In this document: piece by piece, positions 48,823 to 57,174 of the stretch
How the letters are laid out: every line of letters starts with the position of its first letter
Numbering within the stretch: position 1 is the stretch's first letter
From: Streptomyces sp. NBRC 110611
GTDB lineage: Bacteria; Actinomycetota; Actinomycetes; Streptomycetales; Streptomycetaceae
DNA length: 64,000 nucleotides
NCBI RefSeq assembly: GCF_001590865.1
Contig: NZ_BBUY01000003.1
Coordinates: 255,846 to 319,845 of the forward strand
Direction: 5' to 3'
Translations under genes and position numbers: made by a program
The notes under the pieces: generated by a model
Seen by the model: the letters and a program-made list of their open reading frames with translations, nothing else
Database searches by the model: none
What the model was told of the DNA's origin: nothing

Positions 48823-50505
48823 ATGGCCGCCGAAATGACCGCAGCGCAGTTGATCGAGAAGCACCGCCCGACCCTCGATCAGGCACTGGAGGCGATCCGC
48901 ACCCGCGCGTACTGGTCCCCGCACCCCGAGCACCCGAAGGCGTACGGCGAGAGCGCCGCGTCCGACGGCCTGGCCGCGTTCGAGGCGCTGCACGGCAAGC
49001 GCTTCGAGCTCGACCAGCCCGGCACGGACGACTGGACGGGTCAGGAAGTCTCGCCCTACGGACCGGAGTTTGGCATCAGCTACCCGCATCCGGATGTCGA
49101 TGTGCTGCTGCCGGCGATGCGCGCCACGCTCCCCGTCTGGCGGGACGCGGGCCCGGAGGTGCGCGCGGCGGTGTGTCTGGAGATCATCGCCCGGATCAGC
49201 GCCCGCACCCATGAGTTCGCGCAGGCCGTGATGCACACCAGCGGGCAGGCCTTCATGATGGCGTTCCAGGCGGGCGGACCGCACGCCCAGGACCGCGGTC
49301 TGGAGGCGGTGGCGTACGCGTATGCCGAACAGGTCCGCGTCCCCCAGCAGGCCGCCTGGTCCAAGCCGCAGGGCAAGCGTGAGCCGCTGGAACTGGCCAA
49401 GAGCTTCACGGCCGTGCCGCGCGGCGTCGCCCTGGTGATCGGCTGCAACACCTTCCCGACGTGGAACGGCTACCCGGGCCTGTTCGCCTCCCTGGCCACC
49501 GGCAACCCGGTGCTGGTCAAGCCGCATCCGCGGGCCGTCCTGCCGCTGGCGCTCACCGTCAAGGTGGCCCGCGAGGTGCTGGACGACGCCGGCTTCCCCG
49601 CCGACCTGGTGTGCCTGGCCGTGGACAAGCCCGACGAGGGCCTGGCCAAGACCCTGGCCGTGCGCCCCGAGATCCGGCTCATCGACTACACCGGCTCGAC
49701 CGCCTTCGGCGACTGGCTGGAGACGCACGCCCGGCAGGCGCAGGTCCACACCGAGAAGGCCGGTGTCAACACCGTCGTCATCGAATCCACCGATGACTAC
49801 AAGGGCATGCTGAGCAACCTCGCCTTCTCGCTGTCGCTGTACAGCGGCCAGATGTGCACCACCCCGCAGAATCTGCTGATCCCCCGCGAGGGCATCGGCA
49901 CGGACGCCGGACCGAAGTCGTACGACGAGGTGGTCAGCGATCTCGCCGGCGCGGTGAACGGCCTGCTGGGCGATGACGCGCGAGCCAACGCCCTGCTGGG
50001 CGCGATCGTCAATCCGCAGGTCAAGGAACGGATCGCGACCGCCGGCAAGCTGGGCGAGGTGGCACTGGCCTCCCGTGAGGTGGCCAACCCCGACTTCCCG
50101 GGGGCAACGGTCCGTACACCGGTGATCGTCAAGCTGGACGGCGCCGAGCCGGACTCAGAGGCGGCGTATCTGTCGGAGTGCTTCGGCCCGGTGTCGTTCG
50201 CGGTGGCCGTCGACTCCGCGGCCGGCGCCGTGGAGCTGCTGCGGCGTACGGTCCGCGAGAAGGGCGCCATGACGGTCGGCGCGTACACCACCTCGCCCGA
50301 GGTCGAGCAGCTGGTGGAGCAGGCCTGCCTGGAGGAGTGCGCCCAGCTGTCGCTGAACCTGACCGGCGGGGTCTATGTGAACCAGACCGCCGCCTTCTCG
50401 GACTTCCATGGCTCGGGCGGCAACCCGGCGGCCAACGCTGTGCTGTGCGACAGCGCGTTCGTGGCGAACCGCTTCCGGACGGTGGAGGTGCGGCGACCGG
50501 CGTAG
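48823..50505 (+). CDS. paaN: phenylacetate degradation aldehyde dehydrogenase PaaN
   Basis: This 560-residue ALDH-superfamily protein is of the PaaN type. The nucleophile is probably Cys345 in YSGQMCTTPQN, and the general-base Glu region is HTEKAGVN. It oxidises the ring-opened semialdehyde-CoA intermediate after oxepin-CoA hydrolysis. Unlike PaaZ (about 680 residues), it has no C-terminal MaoC hydratase domain, so a separate ring-opening hydratase is needed. ATG at 48823 follows GAGGAG; an ATG at 48835 is possible. The gene is alone on the plus strand before a hairpin. Confidence 0.9.
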   Translation: MAAEMTAAQLIEKHRPTLDQALEAIRTRAYWSPHPEHPKAYGESAASDGLAAFEALHGKRFELDQPGTDDWTGQEVSPYGPEFGISYPHPDVDVLLPAMRATLPVWRDAGPEVRAAVCLEIIARISARTHEFAQAVMHTSGQAFMMAFQAGGPHAQDRGLEAVAYAYAEQVRVPQQAAWSKPQGKREPLELAKSFTAVPRGVALVIGCNTFPTWNGYPGLFASLATGNPVLVKPHPRAVLPLALTVKVAREVLDDAGFPADLVCLAVDKPDEGLAKTLAVRPEIRLIDYTGSTAFGDWLETHARQAQVHTEKAGVNTVVIESTDDYKGMLSNLAFSLSLYSGQMCTTPQNLLIPREGIGTDAGPKSYDEVVSDLAGAVNGLLGDDARANALLGAIVNPQVKERIATAGKLGEVALASREVANPDFPGATVRTPVIVKLDGAEPDSEAAYLSECFGPVSFAVAVDSAAGAVELLRRTVREKGAMTVGAYTTSPEVEQLVEQACLEECAQLSLNLTGGVYVNQTAAFSDFHGSGGNPAANAVLCDSAFVANRFRTVEVRRPA

Positions 50506-50539
50506 GCAGGAGTAACGGAACGGACGGAACGGAACGCCG

Positions 50540-50565
50540 GGCCCGGGGTACGCGCTCCCCGGGCC
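50540..50565. terminator. GC-rich hairpin after paaN
   Basis: GGCCCGGGG (50540-50548) pairs with CCCCGGGCC (50557-50565) around 8 bases. It lies between convergent paaN and the SpoU gene, so it may serve both. Confidence 0.6.
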
Positions 50566-50595
50566 GCGGCCGCAGCACGGACGGTCCAGGGTCCG

Positions 50596-51270
50596 TCAGA
50601 CGGCGCCCGGGCCGTCGATCCGGGCGTGGCGGCCGACCCAGGCGTGCATCGCGATGGCGGCCGCGGCGCCCGCGTTGATGGAGCGGGTCGAGCCGAACTG
50701 CGCGATCGAGCAGACCATCGAGGCGTGCCGACGCGCCTCCTCGGTCAGCCCCGGCCCTTCCTGGCCGAAGAGCAGCACGCAGCGGCGCGGCAGCTCGGTC
50801 GTCTCCAGCGGCACGGAGCCGGGAAGGTTGTCGATCCCGATGATCGGCAGTCCCTCGGCCACGGCCCAGGCCGTGAGATCGGCGGTGTCCGGGTGGTGGC
50901 GCAGGTGCTGGTAGCGGTCGGTGACCATCGCACCGCGACGGTTCCAGCGGCGCTGCCCGACGATATGGACTTCCTTGGCCAGGAACGCGTTCGCGGTCCG
51001 GACGACCGAGCCGATGTTGAAGTCATGGCTCCAGTTCTCGACGGCCACATGGAAATCGTGACGGCGGGTGTCGAGGTCGGCGACGATCGCCTCGCGCGTC
51101 CAGTAGCGGTAGTGGTCGACGACATTGCGGCGGTCGCCGTGCGCGAGCAGCTCGGGGTCGTAGCGGTCGTCCTGGGGCCAGGGCTCCGGGTGCGGACCGA
51201 CGCCGATCAGGGGTGCGTAGCCCTCGTCGTACTGGAGGGGCTCGGCGGGGACGGTTTTCTCACTGCTCAC
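50596..51270 (-). CDS. SpoU/TrmH family RNA 2'-O-methyltransferase
   Basis: This 224-residue SPOUT methyltransferase has the three SpoU motifs: NIGSVVRTANAF (about 84-95), LFGQEGPGL (about 166-174) and GSTRSINAGAAAAIAMH (about 193-209). It methylates ribose in tRNA or rRNA using SAM; the target is not known. GTG at 51270 overlaps the HTTM stop codon in GTGA, so it is the last gene of the DUF5819-HTTM-SpoU cassette. Confidence 0.9.
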   Translation of the reverse strand: MSSEKTVPAEPLQYDEGYAPLIGVGPHPEPWPQDDRYDPELLAHGDRRNVVDHYRYWTREAIVADLDTRRHDFHVAVENWSHDFNIGSVVRTANAFLAKEVHIVGQRRWNRRGAMVTDRYQHLRHHPDTADLTAWAVAEGLPIIGIDNLPGSVPLETTELPRRCVLLFGQEGPGLTEEARRHASMVCSIAQFGSTRSINAGAAAAIAMHAWVGRHARIDGPGAV

Positions 51271-52592
51271 CCCACGAGCGTATGGCCCCCGCCGCCGTGC
51301 TCGGTACGGGCCTCCGGCTCACCGCCCGCCGCCCGGTCCGCCGGCCCCGTGGCGCCGCGGCGCGGAAACAGCCGTCCGCGCAGGCCGGAGAGGCGTGCGG
51401 AGAGCCAGGTGAGGAAGTTCGTCGGCAGGAAGACCGCGTCCGCGGTGATCATCGCGAGGGAGAAGAACGGCAGCCCCAGCAGGAACGCGATCGAGAGGTG
51501 CTCGCAGATCATCACGACCAGCAGCGCGTTCTTCAGCCGGCGGTTGAAGAGCGTGAAGGGGAAGGCGACCTGGACGATCACCGTGCCGTAGGTGATCAGC
51601 ATGATCGCCAGACCGCTGCCGGCGAGCAGGTGGGACAGCGCGGGCCACGGCGAGAAGTAGTCCAGGTGCATCGGGTAGTAGACGGCGGTGCCATCCTGCC
51701 AGCGGCTGCCCTGGATCTTGTACCAGCCGGCGGTGGCGTAGATCAGGCAGACCTCGACCACGATCACCAGCAGTGCGCCGTTGTGGGCGAGTTTGGCGAG
51801 GGTGTCCAGGACGGTGCGCGGCTCCCCGGGGGCGTACCGCCGCACCACCCACCACAGGCCGTGCGTCAGCCACAGGCCCCACAGGGCGAGGCTCCAGCCG
51901 ATGTGCGGGAACGGGCCGTTCTCGAACCAGCGGAGGCCGTAGGCGCCGCTCAGCTGCGCGGCCGCCAGCCCGAGGCCGAGCACGGCCCACAGCACGATGC
52001 CGACCGGGTCCCTGAGGACAGCGGCCCCCTCGGCGGACTCCCGGCGCCTGGCACGGCGGGCGTCGAGCGACCAGACCTGCCCGCACCGGGTCAGTACGAG
52101 GTACATCGACATCAGGTGGATGACGTTGTCGCCGCCGTCCCCTATGAAGACGCTGCGGTTCTGCAGCGAGATCACGCCGAGCATGAAGAGCACCGACATG
52201 GTGCGGGTGCGCCAGCCCACCATCAGCGCCGCGGCGGCCGCGATCGCCATGACGTAGACGCACTCGAACCAGCCGCGCCCGTCGGACCACACCAGCACGG
52301 AGAAGGCGTGGTTGCCGTCCAGCAGCCCGCGCGCCATGTCCAGGCTCCAGGGGCCGTCGGGGCCGTAGAGGGTCCGGCGGTTGGGCCACTCGCGCAGCAG
52401 GAAGAACAGCCAGGTGGCCGCGAAGCCGATCCGGATCACGGCGGTCTGGTACGGGGCCAGCGCCCGGCCGGTGACGCGCGCGAACCCGCGGCCCACGGCG
52501 CGCTCGATCCGGGTCTCCTGATAGTCGTCCCGGGGCTCCTGGTGGCCGTCGGCGGGTGTCTGCTGCGGCTGCCGCGGCGTCGGTGACGTCAC
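51267..52592 (-). CDS. HTTM-domain membrane protein (gamma-carboxylase-like)
   Basis: This 441-residue polytopic protein of the HTTM family is the membrane domain shared with vitamin K-dependent gamma-carboxylases. Around nine hydrophobic segments are visible, starting with VIRIGFAATWLFFLL and including VCLIYATAGWYKIQGSRWQDG, the conserved central motif. The large lumenal domain of animal carboxylases is absent, so catalysis is uncertain. GTG at 52592 overlaps the DUF5819 stop codon (GTGA), and the stop overlaps the SpoU start. Confidence 0.85.
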   Translation of the reverse strand: MTSPTPRQPQQTPADGHQEPRDDYQETRIERAVGRGFARVTGRALAPYQTAVIRIGFAATWLFFLLREWPNRRTLYGPDGPWSLDMARGLLDGNHAFSVLVWSDGRGWFECVYVMAIAAAAALMVGWRTRTMSVLFMLGVISLQNRSVFIGDGGDNVIHLMSMYLVLTRCGQVWSLDARRARRRESAEGAAVLRDPVGIVLWAVLGLGLAAAQLSGAYGLRWFENGPFPHIGWSLALWGLWLTHGLWWVVRRYAPGEPRTVLDTLAKLAHNGALLVIVVEVCLIYATAGWYKIQGSRWQDGTAVYYPMHLDYFSPWPALSHLLAGSGLAIMLITYGTVIVQVAFPFTLFNRRLKNALLVVMICEHLSIAFLLGLPFFSLAMITADAVFLPTNFLTWLSARLSGLRGRLFPRRGATGPADRAAGGEPEARTEHGGGGHTLVG

Positions 52593-53284
52593 TGGTTCTT
52601 CGCCCCCTCGGGCAGGTCGGCTGCGGTGACCTGCCACCACGGCAGCACGCGGTACCCGGGCTTGTCACTGATCTTCTCGGAGCTCCAGGACGGCGGGCTG
52701 ACCGCCGTGGTCTGCGAACGGGCCTGGATCCGCTCGACCCGGCCACCGCCCCTGGTCCACTCCGCGCCCATCCGGAGCATCACGATCCGCCGGAGGTACC
52801 GCTCGGACAGCTCGCCGCGCGTGCCGATCGGCCGGTTCTGCGCGTCGTGGCTGTTGCGGACGAGCTCCCAGCCGCGGCGCAGCTGGTTCTGCTGGGTGTG
52901 GCTGGGCAGCGGGTTGTGGCGTATCGCCCTGCCGTCGAGAGCGGTCAGATCGGTCCACCCGGTGGTCCGTGTGGCGCCGTCCGCGGTACGCAGCTGGGCG
53001 CGCACCTGGACGGCGATGTTCTGCTGGAGCGGATTGGGTGCGAACAGCTTCCAGTTCTGTTCGTACTCGGGGTAGACGTAGTCGCTGATCAGGGCGCCCT
53101 GCTGTTTGCTGAGCGTGTTCGACGGCGCCACGTGCAGGAACATCATCGCCAGATGTATCGCGGCGACGACGGCGACGGCGCAGGCCGCCACGCCTATGAC
53201 GATCCGCGAGGGCAGCGAGAGCGCGGCCAGTGGCCGTGTTCCGTCCCCGTATGACTCCATTCCCGCCCCGTTCCCAGATTCCAT
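52589..53284 (-). CDS. DUF5819 family membrane-anchored protein
   Basis: This 231-residue protein has one N-terminal helix (about 27-51, [22 protein letters not shown]) and a soluble domain outside the membrane with the pattern [19 protein letters not shown] characteristic of DUF5819 and [12 protein letters not shown]. The family is regularly encoded next to HTTM proteins and may be its partner; the function is unknown. ATG at 53284 has GGAG 9 bases upstream; an ATG at 53260 is possible. It diverges from paaA with 142 bp between them. Confidence 0.82.
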   Translation of the reverse strand: MESGNGAGMESYGDGTRPLAALSLPSRIVIGVAACAVAVVAAIHLAMMFLHVAPSNTLSKQQGALISDYVYPEYEQNWKLFAPNPLQQNIAVQVRAQLRTADGATRTTGWTDLTALDGRAIRHNPLPSHTQQNQLRRGWELVRNSHDAQNRPIGTRGELSERYLRRIVMLRMGAEWTRGGGRVERIQARSQTTAVSPPSWSSEKISDKPGYRVLPWWQVTAADLPEGAKNQ

Positions 53285-53345
53285 GCGGTCGGCTCCGCTC
53301 CGGAACCGTACCTATGCCACCGCACCGGGCACACCCTGCCCCGAG

Positions 53346-53354
53346 TTATCCACA
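53346..53354 (+). other. TTATCCACA, E. coli-type DnaA box match
   Basis: A single 9-mer just upstream of the paaA -35 hexamer. The Streptomyces preference is TTGTCCACA, so this is a one-mismatch site there. Confidence 0.25.
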
Positions 53355-53357
53355 GGC

Positions 53358-53403
53358 TTGACACCCGCGGGCCACCCGCTCACCATTGAACCGAACGATC
53401 GGT
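53358..53403 (+). promoter_or_regulatory. paaA promoter with downstream repressor dyad
   Basis: TTGACA (53358-53363), a 17-base spacer and CACCAT (53381-53386) form a plausible promoter. ACCGAACGATCGGT (53390-53403), the exact reverse complement of the paaN site, would cover the transcription start. It lies 24 bp before the paaA ATG. Confidence 0.6.
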
Positions 53404-53426
53404 CGGTCGGGAGCGAGGGGGTACCA

Positions 53427-54377
53427 ATGACGACGATCGCGCCGGAGGAGACGGCTCACGAGGCGGCGTTCGACGCCACTGTGGCGGCGGACGAACGCAT
53501 CGAACCGCGGGACTGGATGCCGGACGCCTACCGCTCGACGCTCGTACGGCAGATAGCGCAGCACGCCCACTCCGAGATCATCGGCATGCAGCCGGAGGCC
53601 AACTGGATCACCCGCGCGCCGTCGCTGCGCCGCAAGGCGATCCTGATCGCGAAGGTCCAGGACGAGGCCGGACACGGCCTGTATCTCTACAGCGCCGCCG
53701 AGACCCTGGGCACCAGCCGCGACGAACTGCTCGACAAGCTGCACTCCGGCCGCCAGAAGTACTCCTCGATCTTCAACTACCCCACGCTGACCTGGGCCGA
53801 CGTCGGAGCCATCGGCTGGCTGGTCGACGGCGCAGCGATCACGAACCAGGTCCCGCTGTGCCGCTGTTCGTACGGCCCCTACGCCCGCGCGATGGTCCGC
53901 ATCTGCAAGGAGGAGTCCTTCCACCAGCGCCAGGGCTACGAGCTCCTGCTGCACCTCAGCCGCGGTACACCGGCGCAGCACGACATGGCGCAGGACGCGG
54001 TCGACCGCTGGTGGTGGCCGTCACTGATGATGTTCGGCCCGCCGGACGACGAATCCTCGCACTCCGCGCAGTCCATGGCCTGGAAGATCAAGCGGCACTC
54101 CAACGACGAGCTGCGCCAGCGCTTCGTGGACATCTGCGTCCCCCAGGCCGAGGCCCTCGGTCTCACCCTCCCCGACCCCGATCTGGTGTGGAACGAGCAG
54201 CGCGGCCACTGGGACTTCGGCCCGATCGACTGGTCCGAGTTCCGGGAGGTCCTCAAGGGCAACGGCCCCTGCAACGAACAACGGATCAGCCGCCGCCGGA
54301 GCGCGCACGAGGAAGGCGCCTGGGTACGCGAGGCAGCCGCCGCACACGCGGCCAAGCACGGAAAGGCCGCCCGATGA
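53427..54377 (+). CDS. paaA: phenylacetyl-CoA epoxidase subunit PaaA
   Basis: This is the 316-residue catalytic subunit of the multicomponent 1,2-phenylacetyl-CoA epoxidase. Bacterial multicomponent monooxygenase-type di-iron ligands appear as E80xxH83 in QDEAGHG and E163SFH166 in [10 protein letters not shown]. With PaaB, PaaC and the reductase PaaE it epoxidises the ring of phenylacetyl-CoA. ATG at 53427 gives the normal N-terminus (GAGGGGG upstream). The stop overlaps paaB in ATGA. Confidence 0.96.
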   Translation: MTTIAPEETAHEAAFDATVAADERIEPRDWMPDAYRSTLVRQIAQHAHSEIIGMQPEANWITRAPSLRRKAILIAKVQDEAGHGLYLYSAAETLGTSRDELLDKLHSGRQKYSSIFNYPTLTWADVGAIGWLVDGAAITNQVPLCRCSYGPYARAMVRICKEESFHQRQGYELLLHLSRGTPAQHDMAQDAVDRWWWPSLMMFGPPDDESSHSAQSMAWKIKRHSNDELRQRFVDICVPQAEALGLTLPDPDLVWNEQRGHWDFGPIDWSEFREVLKGNGPCNEQRISRRRSAHEEGAWVREAAAAHAAKHGKAAR

Positions 54378-54709
54378 CCACAGCACGCCCTGCCGACACC
54401 TCGGCCACCGCGACACCGGGCGCCGGGACCACCGACTGGCCCCTGTGGGAGGTCTTCGTACGCAGCCGCCGCGGCCTCTCCCACAGTCACGCCGGCAGCC
54501 TCCATGCACCGGACGCCGCGATGGCCCTGCGCAACGCCCGCGACCTGTACACCCGCCGCTCGGAAGGCGTCTCCATCTGGGTGGTGCCGTCCGCCCAGGT
54601 CACCGCGTCCTCGCCGGACGAGAAGGACGCCTTCTTCGAACCGGCCGGCGACAAGCCCTACCGCCACCCGACCTTCTACGAGATCCCGGAGGGGGTGCAT
54701 CACCTGTGA
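54374..54709 (+). CDS. paaB: phenylacetyl-CoA epoxidase subunit PaaB
   Basis: This 111-residue subunit carries the PaaB signature [20 protein letters not shown] (about 22-41) and [15 protein letters not shown]. It bridges the PaaA-PaaC heterodimers in the complex. ATG at 54374 overlaps the paaA stop by 4 bases; the first 20 residues are Thr/Ala-rich and not conserved. Its own stop overlaps the GTG of paaC. Confidence 0.95.
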   Translation: MTTARPADTSATATPGAGTTDWPLWEVFVRSRRGLSHSHAGSLHAPDAAMALRNARDLYTRRSEGVSIWVVPSAQVTASSPDEKDAFFEPAGDKPYRHPTFYEIPEGVHHL

Positions 54710-55476
54710 CGACCTCACCTTCACCGGACGTCACGGCCACCCCCGCCCCAGGTGCGGGGCAGGCGGCACTTCCGGCACAAGCCCTGGCCCTCGGGGACGA
54801 CGCCCTGATCCTCTCCCACCGCCTCGGCGAGTGGGCCGGCCAGGCCCCGGTCCTGGAAGAGGAGGTCGCCCTGGCCAATATCGCGCTGGATCTGCTCGGC
54901 CAGGCCCGGGTGCTGCTCTCGCTCGTCGGCGACGAGGACGAGCTGGCGTTTCTGCGCGAGGAGCGGGAGTTCCGCAACCTCCAGCTGGTCGAGCAGCCCA
55001 ACGGCGACTTCGCCCACACCATCGCCCGCCAGCTGTACTTCTCCACCTACCAGGAGCTGCTGTACGAACATCTCGCCGCAGGCGGCGGTGAGTTGGCGCC
55101 ACTGGCCGGGAAGGCCGTCAAGGAGGTCGCCTACCACCGCGACCACGCCGAGCAGTGGACCCTGCGGCTGGGCGACGGCACCGACGAGAGCCACACCCGG
55201 ATGCAGCGCGCCCTGGATGCCCTGTGGCGCTTCACCGGCGAACTGTTCGAGCCGGTGGAGGGGCTGGAAGCGGTGCCGTGGCCGGCGCTCCGCGACGCCT
55301 GGACCACACGCCTCACCGACACCCTCGGCCGGGCCACCCTCACCGTCCCCGAAGGCCCCCAGCGGGGCGCCTGGACGGCCGGCGCGGGCCGCCAGGGTCT
55401 GCACACCGAACCGTTCGGACGGCTGCTCGCCGAGATGCAGCACCTCCACCGCAGCCACCCGGGAGCGACATGGTGA
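54706..55476 (+). CDS. paaC: phenylacetyl-CoA epoxidase structural subunit PaaC
   Basis: This is a 256-residue ferritin-like subunit paralogous to PaaA, with metal-site residues largely lost. Family segments include HRLGEWAGQAPVLEEEVALA and RQLYFSTYQELLYE, followed by EVAYHRDHAEQW. It has a structural role. GTG at 54706 overlaps the paaB stop (GTGA). The last codons overlap the start of paaD. Confidence 0.95.
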   Translation: MTTSPSPDVTATPAPGAGQAALPAQALALGDDALILSHRLGEWAGQAPVLEEEVALANIALDLLGQARVLLSLVGDEDELAFLREEREFRNLQLVEQPNGDFAHTIARQLYFSTYQELLYEHLAAGGGELAPLAGKAVKEVAYHRDHAEQWTLRLGDGTDESHTRMQRALDALWRFTGELFEPVEGLEAVPWPALRDAWTTRLTDTLGRATLTVPEGPQRGAWTAGAGRQGLHTEPFGRLLAEMQHLHRSHPGATW

Positions 55477-55967
55477 CCACCACCGCCCTCGAACAGGAAC
55501 TGCTGGCACTCGCCGGCTCCGTTCCCGACCCCGAGCTGCCCGTCCTCACGCTCGCCGAGCTCGGCATACTGCGCGATGTCCGGCTGACGGCCCCGGACCG
55601 CGTCGAGGTCCGGCTCACCCCCACGTACACCGGCTGCCCCGCCATAGAGGCGATGTCCGCCGACATCGAGCGGGTCCTGCGTGACCACGGCATGGCCGAG
55701 GTCGACGTCCGTACGGTCCTCAGCCCGCCGTGGACCACCGACGCCATCACCGCCGAAGGACGCCGGAAGCTGGCCGAGTTCGGGATCGCACCGCCACGCC
55801 CGACGGGACCGGCCGGCGGACCGGTCACCGTCGACCTCACCATCCGCTGCCCGCACTGCGGATCGACCGACACCACACTGCTCAGCCGGTTCTCCGCCAC
55901 GGCGTGCAAGGCGCTGCGGCGCTGCGAGTCCTGCCGCGAACCCTTCGACCACTTCAAGGAGTTGTGA
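55470..55967 (+). CDS. paaD: PaaD, DUF59 / iron-sulfur maturation protein
   Basis: This 165-residue protein has a DUF59/MIP18 domain (about 7-90; SVPDPELPVLTLAELG) and a C-terminal zinc or Fe-S ribbon with RCPHCGS and RRCESCREPF. PaaD is required for epoxidase activity, probably by helping to mature the Fe-S cluster of PaaE. ATG at 55470 (after GGGAG) overlaps paaC by 7 bases; GTG at 55473 is possible. The stop is in TGATG with paaE. Confidence 0.94.
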   Translation: MVTTTALEQELLALAGSVPDPELPVLTLAELGILRDVRLTAPDRVEVRLTPTYTGCPAIEAMSADIERVLRDHGMAEVDVRTVLSPPWTTDAITAEGRRKLAEFGIAPPRPTGPAGGPVTVDLTIRCPHCGSTDTTLLSRFSATACKALRRCESCREPFDHFKEL

Positions 55968-57010
55968 TGTTCCACCCGCTCCGGGTCAGGGAGATCGAGC
56001 GGCTCGCGGACGACGCGGTGGCCGTCACCTTCGCGGTCCCGCCCGAGCTGCGTACGACGTTCCGGCACACCCCCGGGCAGCACATCGCCCTGCGCAGAAC
56101 GGTCGACGGGCAGGAGATCCGCCGCACGTACTCCATCTGCACCCCCGCCACCGACGAGCCCGTACTGCGCGTGGGCATCCGCCTGGTCGAGTCCGGCGCC
56201 TTCTCGACGTACGCGCTCAAGGAGCTGGCGGTGGGCGACACCGTGGAAGTCATGGCCCCCGCCGGCCGGTTCACCCTCGCCCCGCGCCCCGGCCACTTCG
56301 TCGGCATCGTCGGCGGCAGCGGCATCACCCCCGTACTCTCCATCGCCGGCACCCTGCTGGCACAGCAGCCGGACGCCCGGTTCTGTCTCCTCCGCAGCGA
56401 CCGCACGGCCGCGTCGACGATGTTCCTGGAGGAGGTGGCCGACCTCAAGGACCGCTACCCCGAGCGCTTCCAGATCGTCCAGTCCCTGTCGCGCGAGGAA
56501 CAGCAAGCCGGCCTGCCCTCCGGCCGGCTGGACGAGGCCCGGCTCCGCTCGCTGCTGCCCGCCCTCCTGAAGATCGACGCCATCGACGGCTGGTACCTCT
56601 GCGGGCCCCACGGCCTGGTCCAGGGCGCCGAGCGTGCGCTGCGCGCCCTCGGCGTACCCCGCACCCATATCCACGAAGAGATCTTCCATATAGACAACGG
56701 CGCCCCGACCGCCCCCGCAGCCGCCGCCCCCGCGCACAGCACTGTCACCGCCACCCTCGACGGCCGCTCCGGCACCTGGCCGGTCCACGACGGCGAATCC
56801 CTGCTCGACGCGGTACTCCGCAACCGCGCGGACGCCCCGTACGCCTGCAAGGGCGGCGTCTGCGGCACCTGCCGGGCCTTCCTGGTCTCGGGCGAGATCC
56901 GTATGGACCGCAACTTCGCCCTGGAATCCGATGAGGTCGACGCCGGCTATGTGCTGGCCTGCCAGTCCCACCCGGTCACAGAACAGGTGGAGCTGGACTT
57001 CGACCGCTGA
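55967..57010 (+). CDS. paaE: phenylacetyl-CoA epoxidase reductase PaaE
   Basis: This is a 347-residue flavin reductase. The FAD domain (about 1-105; RRTYSICTPA) and NAD domain (about 108-225; GIVGGSGITPVLSI) are followed by a plant-type [2Fe-2S] ferredoxin domain (about 255-347; YACKGGVCGTCRAF and a final Cys in VLACQSHP). It moves electrons from NAD(P)H to the PaaA di-iron centre. It starts at 55967 in the TGATG overlap. A 20-bp repeat follows directly. Confidence 0.96.
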   Translation: MFHPLRVREIERLADDAVAVTFAVPPELRTTFRHTPGQHIALRRTVDGQEIRRTYSICTPATDEPVLRVGIRLVESGAFSTYALKELAVGDTVEVMAPAGRFTLAPRPGHFVGIVGGSGITPVLSIAGTLLAQQPDARFCLLRSDRTAASTMFLEEVADLKDRYPERFQIVQSLSREEQQAGLPSGRLDEARLRSLLPALLKIDAIDGWYLCGPHGLVQGAERALRALGVPRTHIHEEIFHIDNGAPTAPAAAAPAHSTVTATLDGRSGTWPVHDGESLLDAVLRNRADAPYACKGGVCGTCRAFLVSGEIRMDRNFALESDEVDAGYVLACQSHPVTEQVELDFDR

Positions 57011-57080
57011 ACCGGCCCGCACTCACTGGACCGGGTCCACACCCGCTGGACCGGGCCCGCACTCGCTGGACCGGCCCCGC
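57011..57080. repeat. 20-bp tandem repeat after paaE
   Basis: Units end in CTGGA at 57030, 57050 and 57070, with a partial fourth (CCGGGCCCGCACTCGCTGGA type). It begins at the base after the paaE stop and lies between paaE and the acyl-CoA dehydrogenase. Confidence 0.85.
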
Positions 57081-57174
57081 AGGCCGCTTTCCCTGCGCCG
57101 CCATTCCCAATTCCTGGAACCTGTTCTACCTTGACGCTCCATCAGGTCGTTGCGCGGCGCGGGAGGACGGACCA

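Noticed and set aside
51267..52592. Calling the HTTM protein a vitamin K-dependent carboxylase
   Set aside because: Only the membrane domain is present. The catalytic lumenal region of animal enzymes is missing, so enzymatic function is not supported.
40691..57080. CRISPR array
   Set aside because: The repeats are head-to-tail tandem units without unique spacers, and no cas gene is present.
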